Below, piece after piece: positions 7,649 to 16,594 of a stretch of 64,000 nucleotides of DNA (positions within the stretch are counted from its first letter, which is position 1; every line of letters starts with the position of its first letter). This DNA comes from Clostridium sp. AF27-2AA (GTDB lineage Bacteria; Bacillota; Clostridia; Lachnospirales; Lachnospiraceae): the NCBI RefSeq assembly GCF_003478505.1, contig NZ_QUFI01000007.1, positions 82,607 to 146,606 of the forward strand, written 5' to 3'. The notes beneath the pieces are model-generated. The model was not told the DNA's origin. It searched no databases and worked only from the letters and a program-made list of their open reading frames with translations. The position numbers were made by a program, and so were the translations under genes.

Positions 7649-9160
7649 ATGCAGGCATTGGGACTTTTAGGAAGTGCGTTTGTCGGTATTTTACATCCGG
7701 CCTCCATCCTTATGATGATTGCCGGTGTTGCGATTGGTATTGTATTTGGTTCTATCCCGGGACTGTCCGCGTCCATGGCAGTAGCGCTGATGCTGCCGCT
7801 TACCTTCAGTATGACACCATCTATGGGACTTAATACACTGGTAGCGGTTTATATCGGAGGTATCTCCGGCGGACTGATCTCTGCGATCCTGTTAAATATG
7901 CCGGGTACGGCATCTTCCATTGCGACCTGTTTTGACGGTCATCCGATGGCAAAACGCGGTGAAGCCATGAAGGCTCTGGGACTTGGTATTGTGTTCTCGG
8001 CTCTTGGTTCCATTTTCTCTTTCCTGATTTTAACCTTCTGTGCACCGCTTCTGGCAGATGTTGCCCTGAAATTTACTCCGGCTGAGAACTTCGGTATCTG
8101 CTTCTTCGCACTGACGATGGTAGCGATCCTTTCTTCCGGTAACATGATCCGCGGTCTGCTGGCCGGTCTGTTCGGCCTGATGTTTACCCTGGTCGGCATG
8201 GCTCCGATTGACGGAACACCGCGATTCACCTTCGGTTCACACAACCTGATGGCAGGCTTTGACACTCTTCCGACTCTGATCGGTATCTTTGCGATCGCGG
8301 ATATCCTGGTTACCGCGGAGAGCATGAAGGGCGGACGTGTAGAAACCATTCCGATCAAGAAGGTAAAAGGCTTTGGCTTTAGCTGGCAGGAATTTGTGTA
8401 TCATCTGCCGAACTTCTTCCGTTCCGCGCTGATCGGTACCGGTATCGGTATTCTGCCGGGTATCGGCGGTTCTACCTCCGGTATGCTGTCTTACGTAACT
8501 GCAAAGAACATGTCCAAGCATCCGGAGGAGTTTGGTAAGGGCTGCCCGGACGGTGTTGTAGCAACTGAGTCTGCCAACAACGCGACCATCGGAGGCGCTA
8601 TGATCCCGCTTCTGGTACTTGGTATCCCGGGTGACGGCGTTACCGCAATGATGTTAGGCGGCTTCCTGATCCATGGCCTGTCTGCAGGCCCGCTGCTTTT
8701 CGTGAAAAATGCAGATGTTGTATATGGAATCTTCGCAGCCTGCATGCTGTGTACCGTGATCATGCTGGTAGTTGAGTGGACCTGTATCAAGGGCTTCGTT
8801 CAGGTGTTAAAGGTTCCGAAGCACATCCTGCTTCCGCTGATCCTGGTTCTTTGCTGTGTCGGCGCGTATGCGACCAACAACCGGATCTTTGATGTACAGT
8901 CCATCCTGATCTTCGGTATCGTAGGTTATGTGTATCATAAATTCAGCTTGCCGACTACTCCGTTTGTTCTGTGCTTCCTGATCGGTGAGATGCTGGAAAC
9001 CTACTTAAGACGAGGTATCATGCAGTACAAGTCCTTTGGCGCATTCTTTGCAAGACCGATCTTTGATGCATTCTTCTTTGTTGCCATCGGAGTTCTGGTA
9101 TGGACCGTCATGAAGGAATTAAAAGCTTACAAGATCAAAAAACAGAGCATCGACCAGTAA
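7649..9160 (+). CDS. tctA: TctA-family large membrane subunit of a second tripartite tricarboxylate transporter
   Basis: A 503-residue polytopic TctA protein, paralogous to the one at 102-1595: the same IPGLSASMAV, GTASSIATCFDGHPM, LPGIGGSTSG, ESANNATIGGA and LGIPGDGVT blocks in the same order. The start follows AAGGAGG by the expected distance. Clear divergence across the whole length argues against a recent duplication, so the two systems probably take different carboxylates. A terminator shared with the convergent LysR gene lies behind it; that LysR probably regulates this transporter or the wider cluster (inference). Confidence 0.93.
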   Translation: MQALGLLGSAFVGILHPASILMMIAGVAIGIVFGSIPGLSASMAVALMLPLTFSMTPSMGLNTLVAVYIGGISGGLISAILLNMPGTASSIATCFDGHPMAKRGEAMKALGLGIVFSALGSIFSFLILTFCAPLLADVALKFTPAENFGICFFALTMVAILSSGNMIRGLLAGLFGLMFTLVGMAPIDGTPRFTFGSHNLMAGFDTLPTLIGIFAIADILVTAESMKGGRVETIPIKKVKGFGFSWQEFVYHLPNFFRSALIGTGIGILPGIGGSTSGMLSYVTAKNMSKHPEEFGKGCPDGVVATESANNATIGGAMIPLLVLGIPGDGVTAMMLGGFLIHGLSAGPLLFVKNADVVYGIFAACMLCTVIMLVVEWTCIKGFVQVLKVPKHILLPLILVLCCVGAYATNNRIFDVQSILIFGIVGYVYHKFSLPTTPFVLCFLIGEMLETYLRRGIMQYKSFGAFFARPIFDAFFFVAIGVLVWTVMKELKAYKIKKQSIDQ

Positions 9161-9186
9161 CCGCTGATCCAGAAAAACAGAAGCAA

Positions 9187-9232
9187 AGGTCCCGTAAAAG
9201 CACGCCGGAGATGGCGGCTTTTGCGGGGCCTT
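9187..9232 (+). terminator. Terminator between convergent tctA and LysR genes
   Basis: A long stem, GGTCCCGTAAAAGC...CGCC (from 9188) pairing with GGCG-GCTTTTGCGGGGCC (to 9230) around a 6-nt loop, with a short T-run on the plus side and A-rich sequence on the other side. It can serve both converging genes. Confidence 0.75.
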
Positions 9233-9254
9233 TATGGTTAAAAGAGAATCAGGC

Positions 9255-10178
9255 TCAGATCTGATCCGGCTGGATCGTTTTCCACCACTCACTGGCGAGC
9301 CGGATGAATTCCCGGGCGCCGGTGCTTAAGTAGCCGGTGGTGGGATAGCTGACGGTAATGTCCCAGGAGGGATGTCCCGGCAGACGGAAACAGGCCAGCT
9401 CATCCGATGGGATCCTTGTATAGTACCAGGGAACAATGCCGCAGCAGATGGTGGATTTTACCAGGGATACAATACCGGCGGTGTTGTTGCTTTCAAACAG
9501 GACGTTTGGCTGAAAACCGCTGCGGGCAAAGATCTGGTCACAGAGGCTGCGCAGCGTGGAATTGCGGTCCATCAGTACAAAGGGCTCGTAACGGATCTCG
9601 TTTAAATCCAGTGTGGCCAGGGGTTCTCCCGGTGGGGCAGCTTTTTGCGCCACCGGGTGGACGGCCGGGATGATGGCGATCAGTTCTTCGCTCCCAAGTA
9701 CCTCATACTGGTTTTTCTGCCAGTCGGATCTGGAAAGGACCTGAAAGCCGACATCCAGATCTCCGGCGGCAATGGCAGCCTGCTGGGGGGCTACCCGCAT
9801 TTCCAGAGGCCGTATGGTGAGGTTTGGCATGGAGCGGTGAAGCTCCGGGTAGATGGCGGTGAACATATCAAGCCCGCGTCCGGGGCAGAGACCAATGTTT
9901 AAAAGTCCCTTGCGCAGGAGGGAAACATCGTAGAGCTGATTATAAGTATCTTTTTTGATCTGCATCATTTTTCTGGCGCCCTCCACATAGATGCGCCCGG
10001 CATCGGTCAGGCACCACTTGTTTTTGGTGCGCTGAAACAGAGGCGTGCCAAGCTCCCGTTCCAGCTTTAACAGCTGCTGGTTTAAGGCAGACTGGGTAAT
10101 GAACAGCTTTTCTGCTGCTTTGGTGATGTTGTTTTCTTCTGCGATCTGCAGAATATATTCGATTTGTCTGGTGTCCAT
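9255..10178 (-). CDS. LysR-family transcriptional regulator
   Basis: A 307-residue LysR regulator. The N-terminal winged helix-turn-helix is clear (ITKAAEKLFITQSALNQQL, residues about 18-36, then LGTPLFQR), followed by a periplasmic-binding-type effector domain. ATG 10178 is preferred to ATG 10184 because GGAGG lies immediately against the latter, but 6 nt from the former. It converges with the second tctBA operon and resembles the LysR at 31095-32069, which sits by a TRAP-type gene; both probably sense organic acids. The effector is not readable from sequence. Confidence 0.9.
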   Translation of the reverse strand: MDTRQIEYILQIAEENNITKAAEKLFITQSALNQQLLKLERELGTPLFQRTKNKWCLTDAGRIYVEGARKMMQIKKDTYNQLYDVSLLRKGLLNIGLCPGRGLDMFTAIYPELHRSMPNLTIRPLEMRVAPQQAAIAAGDLDVGFQVLSRSDWQKNQYEVLGSEELIAIIPAVHPVAQKAAPPGEPLATLDLNEIRYEPFVLMDRNSTLRSLCDQIFARSGFQPNVLFESNNTAGIVSLVKSTICCGIVPWYYTRIPSDELACFRLPGHPSWDITVSYPTTGYLSTGAREFIRLASEWWKTIQPDQI

Positions 10179-10346
10179 GGACATCCTCCGTGTGTTATTC
10201 TTCTGATTTTTCCATTTCAGAAATAAATTTCCGATTCTATTGTAACAGTAAAATAAGAAAATGCGTCGGGAGAGTAAAATCTTAACGGAACTCTAACAGA
10301 AGGCGTTAAAAAACTGTAAAGAAAGTATAAAATATTTCCGGAACAC

Positions 10347-10412
10347 TTGACAATGTGACAGGCTGTCATTATAATATGACACATTGTCACACTAAAAAGT
10401 GACAGATTGTCA
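10347..10412 (+). promoter_or_regulatory. Promoter of the TetR-RND efflux operon with three TGACA-N3-TGTCA operators
   Basis: A consensus sigma-A promoter: TTGACA at 10347-10352, exactly 17 nt, TATAAT at 10370-10375. Three copies of the palindrome TGACA-N3-TGTCA lie at 10356-10368 (between -35 and -10), 10377-10389 (at the likely start point) and 10400-10412 (downstream), 21 and 23 nt apart. Placed just before a tetR gene, this is best read as the autorepressor's binding array. Confidence 0.88.
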
Positions 10413-10469
10413 TAAAATAAACAAAATGAAATATTTTTACAAAAGAGAAACGGGAAGGAGGTGCTTAAC

Positions 10470-11099
10470 ATGCCTACGGAACGATTTTATCGTCTTCCGG
10501 AAGCGAAAAAGCAGGTGATCCGGCAGGCCGCCATCAAGGAATTTGCGCGAGTTCCCTTTGAGAAGGCCTCCATCAACCAGATCATACAGAACGCGGATAT
10601 TTCCCGCGGAAGCTTTTACACCTATTTTGAAGATAAGCAGGATGTGGTCCGCTATATTTTTGAGGACAATGCGAGACAGATGCAGGAATGCTGCGAAAGG
10701 GAGCTGGACAAAAATGACGGTAATCTCTTCGACATGCTGGAATGGCTGTTTGAGTTTACGATCCGCAAGCTGGAAGAGTCGAAGGAGATGGTACAGCTGG
10801 TGCGTAATGTCTGCTCCTACCAGGAGAATACCAGGGCCATGGGCTTTGAAATCGGATACAGACCGCCCATGGGAAGCCCGGGAAAAGAAAAAACGACCCA
10901 GTGGCTCGCAAAACGGATCCGTATGGAGCGGTTTGCAAGACGTTCGGAGGAGGAACTGGATGTTGTGCTGCAGCTTGGTGTTACATCCCTGATTTTAGCG
11001 GTGCGCTTTTACTATGAGCAGCCGGATCAGCTGGATCAGATCCGGAAACGTTATCTGGATTCCCTGGAAGTGATTAAGCATGGAGCCCTGATTTCGTAA
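10470..11099 (+). CDS. TetR-family repressor of the efflux operon
   Basis: A 209-residue TetR-type regulator. The N-terminal helix-turn-helix is clear: FARVPFEKASINQIIQNADI followed by SRGSFYTYFEDKQDV (about residues 20-60); the C-terminal part is the variable ligand domain. ATG 10470 follows AAGGAGG with 8-nt spacing and is preferred to the in-frame GTG at 10461. It is the first gene of the operon and lies 58 nt behind three palindromic operators, so autorepression and control of the downstream pump are likely. The ligand, presumably a pump substrate, is unknown. Confidence 0.92.
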   Translation: MPTERFYRLPEAKKQVIRQAAIKEFARVPFEKASINQIIQNADISRGSFYTYFEDKQDVVRYIFEDNARQMQECCERELDKNDGNLFDMLEWLFEFTIRKLEESKEMVQLVRNVCSYQENTRAMGFEIGYRPPMGSPGKEKTTQWLAKRIRMERFARRSEEELDVVLQLGVTSLILAVRFYYEQPDQLDQIRKRYLDSLEVIKHGALIS

Positions 11100-11151
11100 T
11101 AAGTATGAAAGAATCACGATCATAAAAAGTGGAAAATAAGAGGAGACAGCT

Positions 11152-12315
11152 ATGAAAAAGAAAGTGGTAATTGCAGGAGTGGTCGTAGCGGTGATTGCGG
11201 TTGCGGCCGGCATCAGCGCAATGCGCAAAAAGCCGGTGGAGGAGGAAACCCTTATTCCGGTGGTGAATGTAGAGAACCCGCAGATGGGAAGTATTGAACT
11301 GTACCGCAGCCTGGTGGGCAAGGTAGAGCCGTCTGATGTGGTTTACATTTATCCGAAGGCAGCCGGTGAGATCACCGATGTGTTCGTAAAAGCAGGTGAT
11401 ATGGTACAGGAGGGACAGCCAATCTGCAAGATCGATACCAAGCAGGTAGAGGCAGCAAGACTCCAGATGGAATCCGCGCAGCAGGCTATGAATGACGCCA
11501 ATACCAATCTGGGACGTCAGCAGGCGCTGTTCGCGGCAGGTGATATCGCAAGTGTGGCATTTGAGCAGGCTCAGACTCAGGCCAAGAATGCCCAGATCGC
11601 CTATGATTCCGCAAAGCTGAACTATGATTATCAGGTGGAGTTTGCAAACGTGACTGCACCGATTTCCGGCAAGGTGGAGACCTGCAACATTGAGGTGCAC
11701 GATAACGTGGCTTCCCAGGTGCTTCTGGCCGTGATTTCCGGCGCTGGCAGTAAGTCCATCACCTTTTCTGTTCCGGAGAAGGTGGTAACCGAGCTGCATG
11801 TAGGCGATCCGATCAGCGTAGATAAGAATGGTACCGATTATCAGGGCACCATTAATGAGGTCAGCAGCATGATCGACGATTCCACCGGACTCTTTAAGGT
11901 AAAGGCCTCCGTGGAGAACGGCGATGCGCTCCCAACCGGTTCCACCACTAAGCTTTCCGTTATTTCCGACCGTGCGGACAACGTGCTGACCATTCCGGTT
12001 GACGCGGTTTACTATTCCGGCGGAGATGCTTATGTGTATACATACGATAACGGAACCGTTCATTACGTTCCGGTGGAGGTTGGCTTATACGATTCCCAGA
12101 AGGCACAGATCCTTTCCGGCATCAATGCATCCGATGAAGTGATCACCACCTGGAGCTCTGAGCTGTACGAGGGTTCCCAGGTACAGAAGGCAGACCCGAA
12201 TGCGGCAGCAGATACCCAGGCAGCAGATGCATCGGCAGAGACCTCTGCTGATGCGCAGAGCGCAGACAATGCAGAAAGCACAGAGGCTTCCGGCGAAGAG
12301 ACAAGCGGCAACTAG
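11152..12315 (+). CDS. RND efflux membrane-fusion (periplasmic adaptor-type) protein
   Basis: A 387-residue HlyD/AcrA-like adaptor. It has a single N-terminal hydrophobic anchor (residues about 4-22) without a lipobox. A biotinyl-lipoyl half follows (IYPKAAGEITDVFVKAGDMV), then a helical hairpin rich in Gln/Ala (about 95-150), the second lipoyl half (ANVTAPISGKVE), and beta-barrel and membrane-proximal strands. The last 45 residues are a low-complexity Ala/Ser/Asp/Glu tail. It lies between tetR and the RND pump and would bridge the pump to the TolC-like proteins on the outer face of the membrane. Confidence 0.9.
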   Translation: MKKKVVIAGVVVAVIAVAAGISAMRKKPVEEETLIPVVNVENPQMGSIELYRSLVGKVEPSDVVYIYPKAAGEITDVFVKAGDMVQEGQPICKIDTKQVEAARLQMESAQQAMNDANTNLGRQQALFAAGDIASVAFEQAQTQAKNAQIAYDSAKLNYDYQVEFANVTAPISGKVETCNIEVHDNVASQVLLAVISGAGSKSITFSVPEKVVTELHVGDPISVDKNGTDYQGTINEVSSMIDDSTGLFKVKASVENGDALPTGSTTKLSVISDRADNVLTIPVDAVYYSGGDAYVYTYDNGTVHYVPVEVGLYDSQKAQILSGINASDEVITTWSSELYEGSQVQKADPNAAADTQAADASAETSADAQSADNAESTEASGEETSGN

Positions 12316-12342
12316 TGTGAGAGCAGAAGGAGGAAAACATCA

Positions 12343-15300
12343 ATGGGATTAACAAAATCAGTCCTGAAGCGGCCGGTTACCGTTGTTATGGTAATCCTGT
12401 GCCTGATCGTGTTCGGTCTTCAGTCTGTTCTTGGCGCAAAGCTGGAGCTGATGCCGACCATGGAAATGCCGGTACTTATCGTGTATTCCGTATATCCGGG
12501 AGCCAGCCCGGAGGATGTAAATGATCTGGTAAGTACGAAGATCGAGAAAGAGATAGGCTCCTTAAGCGGTGTTGATACCATTCAGTCCCGCTCCATGGAA
12601 AACGTATCTCTGGTCATCATCCAGTATGATTATGGCAAAGACATCGATGAAGCATACGATGACTTAAAGAAGAAGATGGATGCCCTGGAGGGAGATCTCC
12701 CGGACGACTGCAATGCCCCGGTTATCATGGAGATGAATATTGACGAGATGGATACCGTGTCCCTGTCGGTCAATAACAAGGCGCAGTCCGACCTTTACAA
12801 CTATGTAAACAACAAGATCGTTCCGGAGTTTGAGAAGATCACCACCGTTACCGATGTCAGCATCAGCGGCGGACAGAAGGAGTACATTCAGGTACAGCTG
12901 ATTCCGGAGAAGCTGGAGCAGTATCATTTAAACCTTTCTTCTGTGGCTACTGCCATCGGCAGCGCAGACTTTACCTATCCGGCCGGTGACACCATTGTGG
13001 GAGGCCAGAAGCTTTCCGTCAGTGCCGGAACCCAGTATGACACAGAAGAATTATTAAAGAGCATTCCGTTAAATCTCGGAAATGGCAATGTGATCTACCT
13101 GTCTGATGTCGCAAACGTTCAGATGGCGAAAGAGGATGCCAGCAGTATTGCGCGTTATAACGGTGAGGATACCATTTCCATCGGTATCAAGAAGCAGCAG
13201 AGCGCTTCTGCGGTGGATGTTTCTAAGGCAGTCAAGAAGACCATCAAGAATCTGACCGATGCAGATGAGAATCTGGAGATCATCACCGTAAGTGATACCA
13301 GTGATGAGATCAACTCTTCCTTAAAGAGCGTTATGCAGACCATGGTGATGGCAGTTGTGGTCTCCATGCTGATCATCTTCCTGTTCTTTGGTGAGATCAA
13401 GGCATCCCTGATCGTTGGTACCTCCATCCCGATCTCCATCCTGGCTGCCCTGATCCTGATCCAGGTTATGGGCTTCTCCTTAAACGTAGTTACCTTATCG
13501 AGCCTGGTACTTGGTGTAGGTATGATGGTAGATAACTCCATTGTAGTGCTGGAGAGCTGCTTCCGTTCCACCAAGGGAAAAGGCATTGTGGGATACCGGG
13601 AGGCTGCCCTGGAGGGAAGCGGCATTGTGCTGCAGTCCATTATCGGAAGTACCGTGACCACCTGTGTTGTATTCCTGCCGCTGGCTCTGCTTCAGGGCCT
13701 GACAGGCCAGATGTTCAAGCCGTTAGGCTTTACGATCATCTTCTGTATGGTGGCATCCCTCATCAGTGCAATGACCATCGTTCCGCTTTGTTACTGCTTC
13801 TACCGCCCGCAGGAGAAGGAGGAATCTCCGGTCGGTGCTTTGATCCGTGCCATGCAGAATGGCTATCGCAGCATCATGAAGGTGCTGCTGAAGAAAAAGA
13901 AAACCGTCCTCTTCACTTCTGTTGCATTGCTGGTGGCTGCCTTCTGGATGGCTTCTCAGCTGCGCATGGAGCTGATGGTTTCCGATGATACCGGTGAGAT
14001 CTCTGTCAGCATTGAAACCCGTCCGGGTCTGACCCTGGAGGAGGAAGACAGGATTTACGAGCAGGTAGAGAAGATCGTTACCGCAGATGAAGACCTGGAT
14101 TCCTATATGTTAACCTCCGGTGGAAGCGGTATGTCTGCCATGACCAGCTCCGGCGCAACGCTGACTGCTTACTTAAAGGATGACAGAAAGCGTGAGACCA
14201 ATGAGGTCATCAAGGAGTGGAAGCCGCTGTTAAACCAGATCGCAGGCGCAAACATTTCCATGGACATCGCGTCCTCGTCTACGATGACTAGCAGCACCAG
14301 CGGTATTGAGTATATTTTACAGGGTACCCAGTACGATGAGCTCAAAAGCGCATCTGACCAGATTACCAAAGAGCTGCTTGCACGTCCGGAGGTTTCCAAG
14401 GTGCACAGTACCCTGGAGAATGCGGCGCCGGTTGTCAAGCTGAACATTGATGCTGTGAAGGCAAACGCGGAGAATATCACTCCGCTTCAGATCGCAGGCA
14501 CCGTCAGCAGCATGCTGGGCGGCAAGGAAGCAACCACCTTAAACGTAGATGGCGATGATGTCAGTGTTATGGTCGAGTACCCGGAGGATGAGTACGACAC
14601 CATCGACAAGCTGAAGGGCATTGTTCTGACCGGAAACGCAGGCGGCTCCGTGGCACTGGCAGATGTGGCAGATATTGTTTTCCAGGACAGCCCGAACACC
14701 ATTACCAGAAAGGATAAGCAGTATCAGGTAACCATCACCGGTGATGTTCCGACCGATGATGCCCGCCAGATCGATGCGATCGAGAATAAGTTATATAATG
14801 AAGTAGTAAGCAAGCATTTAACTTCGACCATCACCCGCGGATTAAACTCCCAGGATGAGAGCATGAAGGAGGAGTTCGGAAACCTGGGCACCGCGATCAT
14901 CACGGCAATTTTCCTGATTTTCGTAGTCATGGCGGCACAGTTCGAGTCACCGAAGTTCTCTCTGATGGTCATGACCACCATTCCGTTCTCCCTGATCGGT
15001 TCCTTCGGACTTTTATACCTGGCGGACTGCCCGATCAGTATGGTATCCCTGCTGGGATTCCTGATGTTAGTCGGAACCGTAGTAAACAACGGTATCCTGT
15101 ATGTCGATACCGTAAACCAGTACCGCATTGAGATGGACCGCGACACCGCCCTGATCGAGGCCGGCGCGACCCGTCTGCGCCCGATCCTGATGACAACGTT
15201 AACGACCATTGTATCCATGATCCCGATGGCGCTGGCCTACGGTGACAGCGGTAAGAGCATGCAGGGCCTGGCCCTGGTAGATGTGGGAGGTCTCGTGGCT

Positions 15301-15384
15301 TCCACTGTGCTGGCACTCTTAATGCTGCCGATCTACTATGAGGTTATGAGCCCGAAAAAGAAACCAGAACCCCATTACGATTAA
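12343..15384 (+). CDS. RND-family (AcrB/HAE1-like) multidrug efflux pump
   Basis: A 1013-residue RND transporter of normal length. The N-terminus (LKRPVTVVMVILCL) is the first helix, a large external loop with YPGASPEDV follows, then TM2-6 with GVGMMVDNSIVVLES, giving the proton-relay Asp at 397; AcrB has a second Asp where this protein has Asn398. The second half repeats the plan from about residue 525, with FLMLVGTVVNNGILYVD near TM10. It is 27 nt downstream of the adaptor gene and 28 nt upstream of the first TolC-like gene. It would export hydrophobic or amphiphilic compounds using the proton gradient; the substrates are unknown. Confidence 0.95.
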   Translation: MGLTKSVLKRPVTVVMVILCLIVFGLQSVLGAKLELMPTMEMPVLIVYSVYPGASPEDVNDLVSTKIEKEIGSLSGVDTIQSRSMENVSLVIIQYDYGKDIDEAYDDLKKKMDALEGDLPDDCNAPVIMEMNIDEMDTVSLSVNNKAQSDLYNYVNNKIVPEFEKITTVTDVSISGGQKEYIQVQLIPEKLEQYHLNLSSVATAIGSADFTYPAGDTIVGGQKLSVSAGTQYDTEELLKSIPLNLGNGNVIYLSDVANVQMAKEDASSIARYNGEDTISIGIKKQQSASAVDVSKAVKKTIKNLTDADENLEIITVSDTSDEINSSLKSVMQTMVMAVVVSMLIIFLFFGEIKASLIVGTSIPISILAALILIQVMGFSLNVVTLSSLVLGVGMMVDNSIVVLESCFRSTKGKGIVGYREAALEGSGIVLQSIIGSTVTTCVVFLPLALLQGLTGQMFKPLGFTIIFCMVASLISAMTIVPLCYCFYRPQEKEESPVGALIRAMQNGYRSIMKVLLKKKKTVLFTSVALLVAAFWMASQLRMELMVSDDTGEISVSIETRPGLTLEEEDRIYEQVEKIVTADEDLDSYMLTSGGSGMSAMTSSGATLTAYLKDDRKRETNEVIKEWKPLLNQIAGANISMDIASSSTMTSSTSGIEYILQGTQYDELKSASDQITKELLARPEVSKVHSTLENAAPVVKLNIDAVKANAENITPLQIAGTVSSMLGGKEATTLNVDGDDVSVMVEYPEDEYDTIDKLKGIVLTGNAGGSVALADVADIVFQDSPNTITRKDKQYQVTITGDVPTDDARQIDAIENKLYNEVVSKHLTSTITRGLNSQDESMKEEFGNLGTAIITAIFLIFVVMAAQFESPKFSLMVMTTIPFSLIGSFGLLYLADCPISMVSLLGFLMLVGTVVNNGILYVDTVNQYRIEMDRDTALIEAGATRLRPILMTTLTTIVSMIPMALAYGDSGKSMQGLALVDVGGLVASTVLALLMLPIYYEVMSPKKKPEPHYD

Positions 15385-15412
15385 TAAGCCAGACGGCTTC
15401 GGAGGATGTTAG

Positions 15413-16582
15413 ATGAAACGATTAAAACAGGCATTATCTCTGGGAATGGCCGGAGTGATGATGACAGCAGCGCCGGTCACGGCGTTTGCTGCCAGCCCGG
15501 AGTTTTCACGCAGTGCAGAGGAGTGGGCGAAGCTTCGCGACAATACCATTGAGTATGATGAACTGGAAGGCCTGATCCAGGAATACAACGCCACGGTCCA
15601 GACCAACAATCTGGATCTGGCAGAGTTCAAGCGCAAATACGGAGACACCAAGGATGATGTCTCCTCCAAATACCGTGATATGGCAGATGAGATTTATTCC
15701 AGCATTACCTATCCGGACAGTGATGAAATGACTTACGGAATGATGGTAGGTTCTGTGGTGATGGCAGAGGTTCAGGCAAAAAATATGGAGCAGCAGGCAG
15801 ACGATAACCTGCAGGACAGTGAAATTGTCTATCTGAACTACAAGTCCGCGGAGAAGACTCTGGTAACGGTAGCCCAGTCCAATATGATCAGTTATGAAAA
15901 AGACCAGCTGGCTTTAAAACAGGCGGAGCTGGCAAAGCGGCAGGCGGAGATTGCCCTGACCTCCACCCAGACCCATGCCTCTCTTGGCATGAGTACCGAG
16001 GTGGATGTGCTGAACGCGAAGGAAAGCATTCAGAACGCGGACCGAAACGTGGAATCTTCCAAAGCGGCCATTGAAAATGTGCGCCAGAAGCTGCAGGTCA
16101 TGCTTGGCTGGAAGTACAACGATACCCCGGAGATTACCGAAGTTCCGGCATCGGATATGAGCCGGATCGCGGCAATGGACCCGGCTGCAGACAAAGATCA
16201 GGCACTGGAAAACAACTATACGCTGAAAGTAAATAAAAAGAAACTGGCCAACGCCACCAGCGATAACACCAAAGAAAGCCTGCAGAAAACCATTGAGGAT
16301 AATGAGAGAAAGATTGGTTCCGCTCTGGTGACCAATTACCAGAATGTGCTGACCGCGAAGCTGGCCTATGACCAGGCGGAGGCAAATCTGGAACTGGCAA
16401 AGCGGAATCTGAACAGTCTGCAGCTGCAGTTTGCTCAGGGAAAGGCCAGCAGAAACCAGCTGGAGAACCAGCAGATTACCGTTGAGAATGCGGAACTTTC
16501 CTTAAAAACTGCGGACCTGACTCTGTTCCAGACCATGGAGACTTACGACTGGGCTGTGAATGGCCTTGCAAGTACCTCATAA
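15413..16582 (+). CDS. TolC-like secreted coiled-coil protein of the RND operon (copy 1)
   Basis: A 389-residue protein with a Sec signal peptide (positive start, hydrophobic core, cleavage after about VTAFA-A, residue 26) and long helical, Gln/Ala/Asn-rich stretches of outer-membrane-efflux type: TSTQTHASLGMSTEVDVLNAK and the QLQFAQGKASRNQLENQQ segment are the typical TolC repeat pattern of a helix turn before a coiled coil. It shares its N-terminal LRDNTIEYDELEGLIQEYN block with the next gene. GGAGG sits 7 nt before the ATG. In an organism expected to have one membrane it cannot be a classic outer-membrane channel; a cell-wall conduit or adaptor is possible. Confidence 0.82.
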   Translation: MKRLKQALSLGMAGVMMTAAPVTAFAASPEFSRSAEEWAKLRDNTIEYDELEGLIQEYNATVQTNNLDLAEFKRKYGDTKDDVSSKYRDMADEIYSSITYPDSDEMTYGMMVGSVVMAEVQAKNMEQQADDNLQDSEIVYLNYKSAEKTLVTVAQSNMISYEKDQLALKQAELAKRQAEIALTSTQTHASLGMSTEVDVLNAKESIQNADRNVESSKAAIENVRQKLQVMLGWKYNDTPEITEVPASDMSRIAAMDPAADKDQALENNYTLKVNKKKLANATSDNTKESLQKTIEDNERKIGSALVTNYQNVLTAKLAYDQAEANLELAKRNLNSLQLQFAQGKASRNQLENQQITVENAELSLKTADLTLFQTMETYDWAVNGLASTS

Positions 16583-16594
16583 GGAGCGTGTGAG

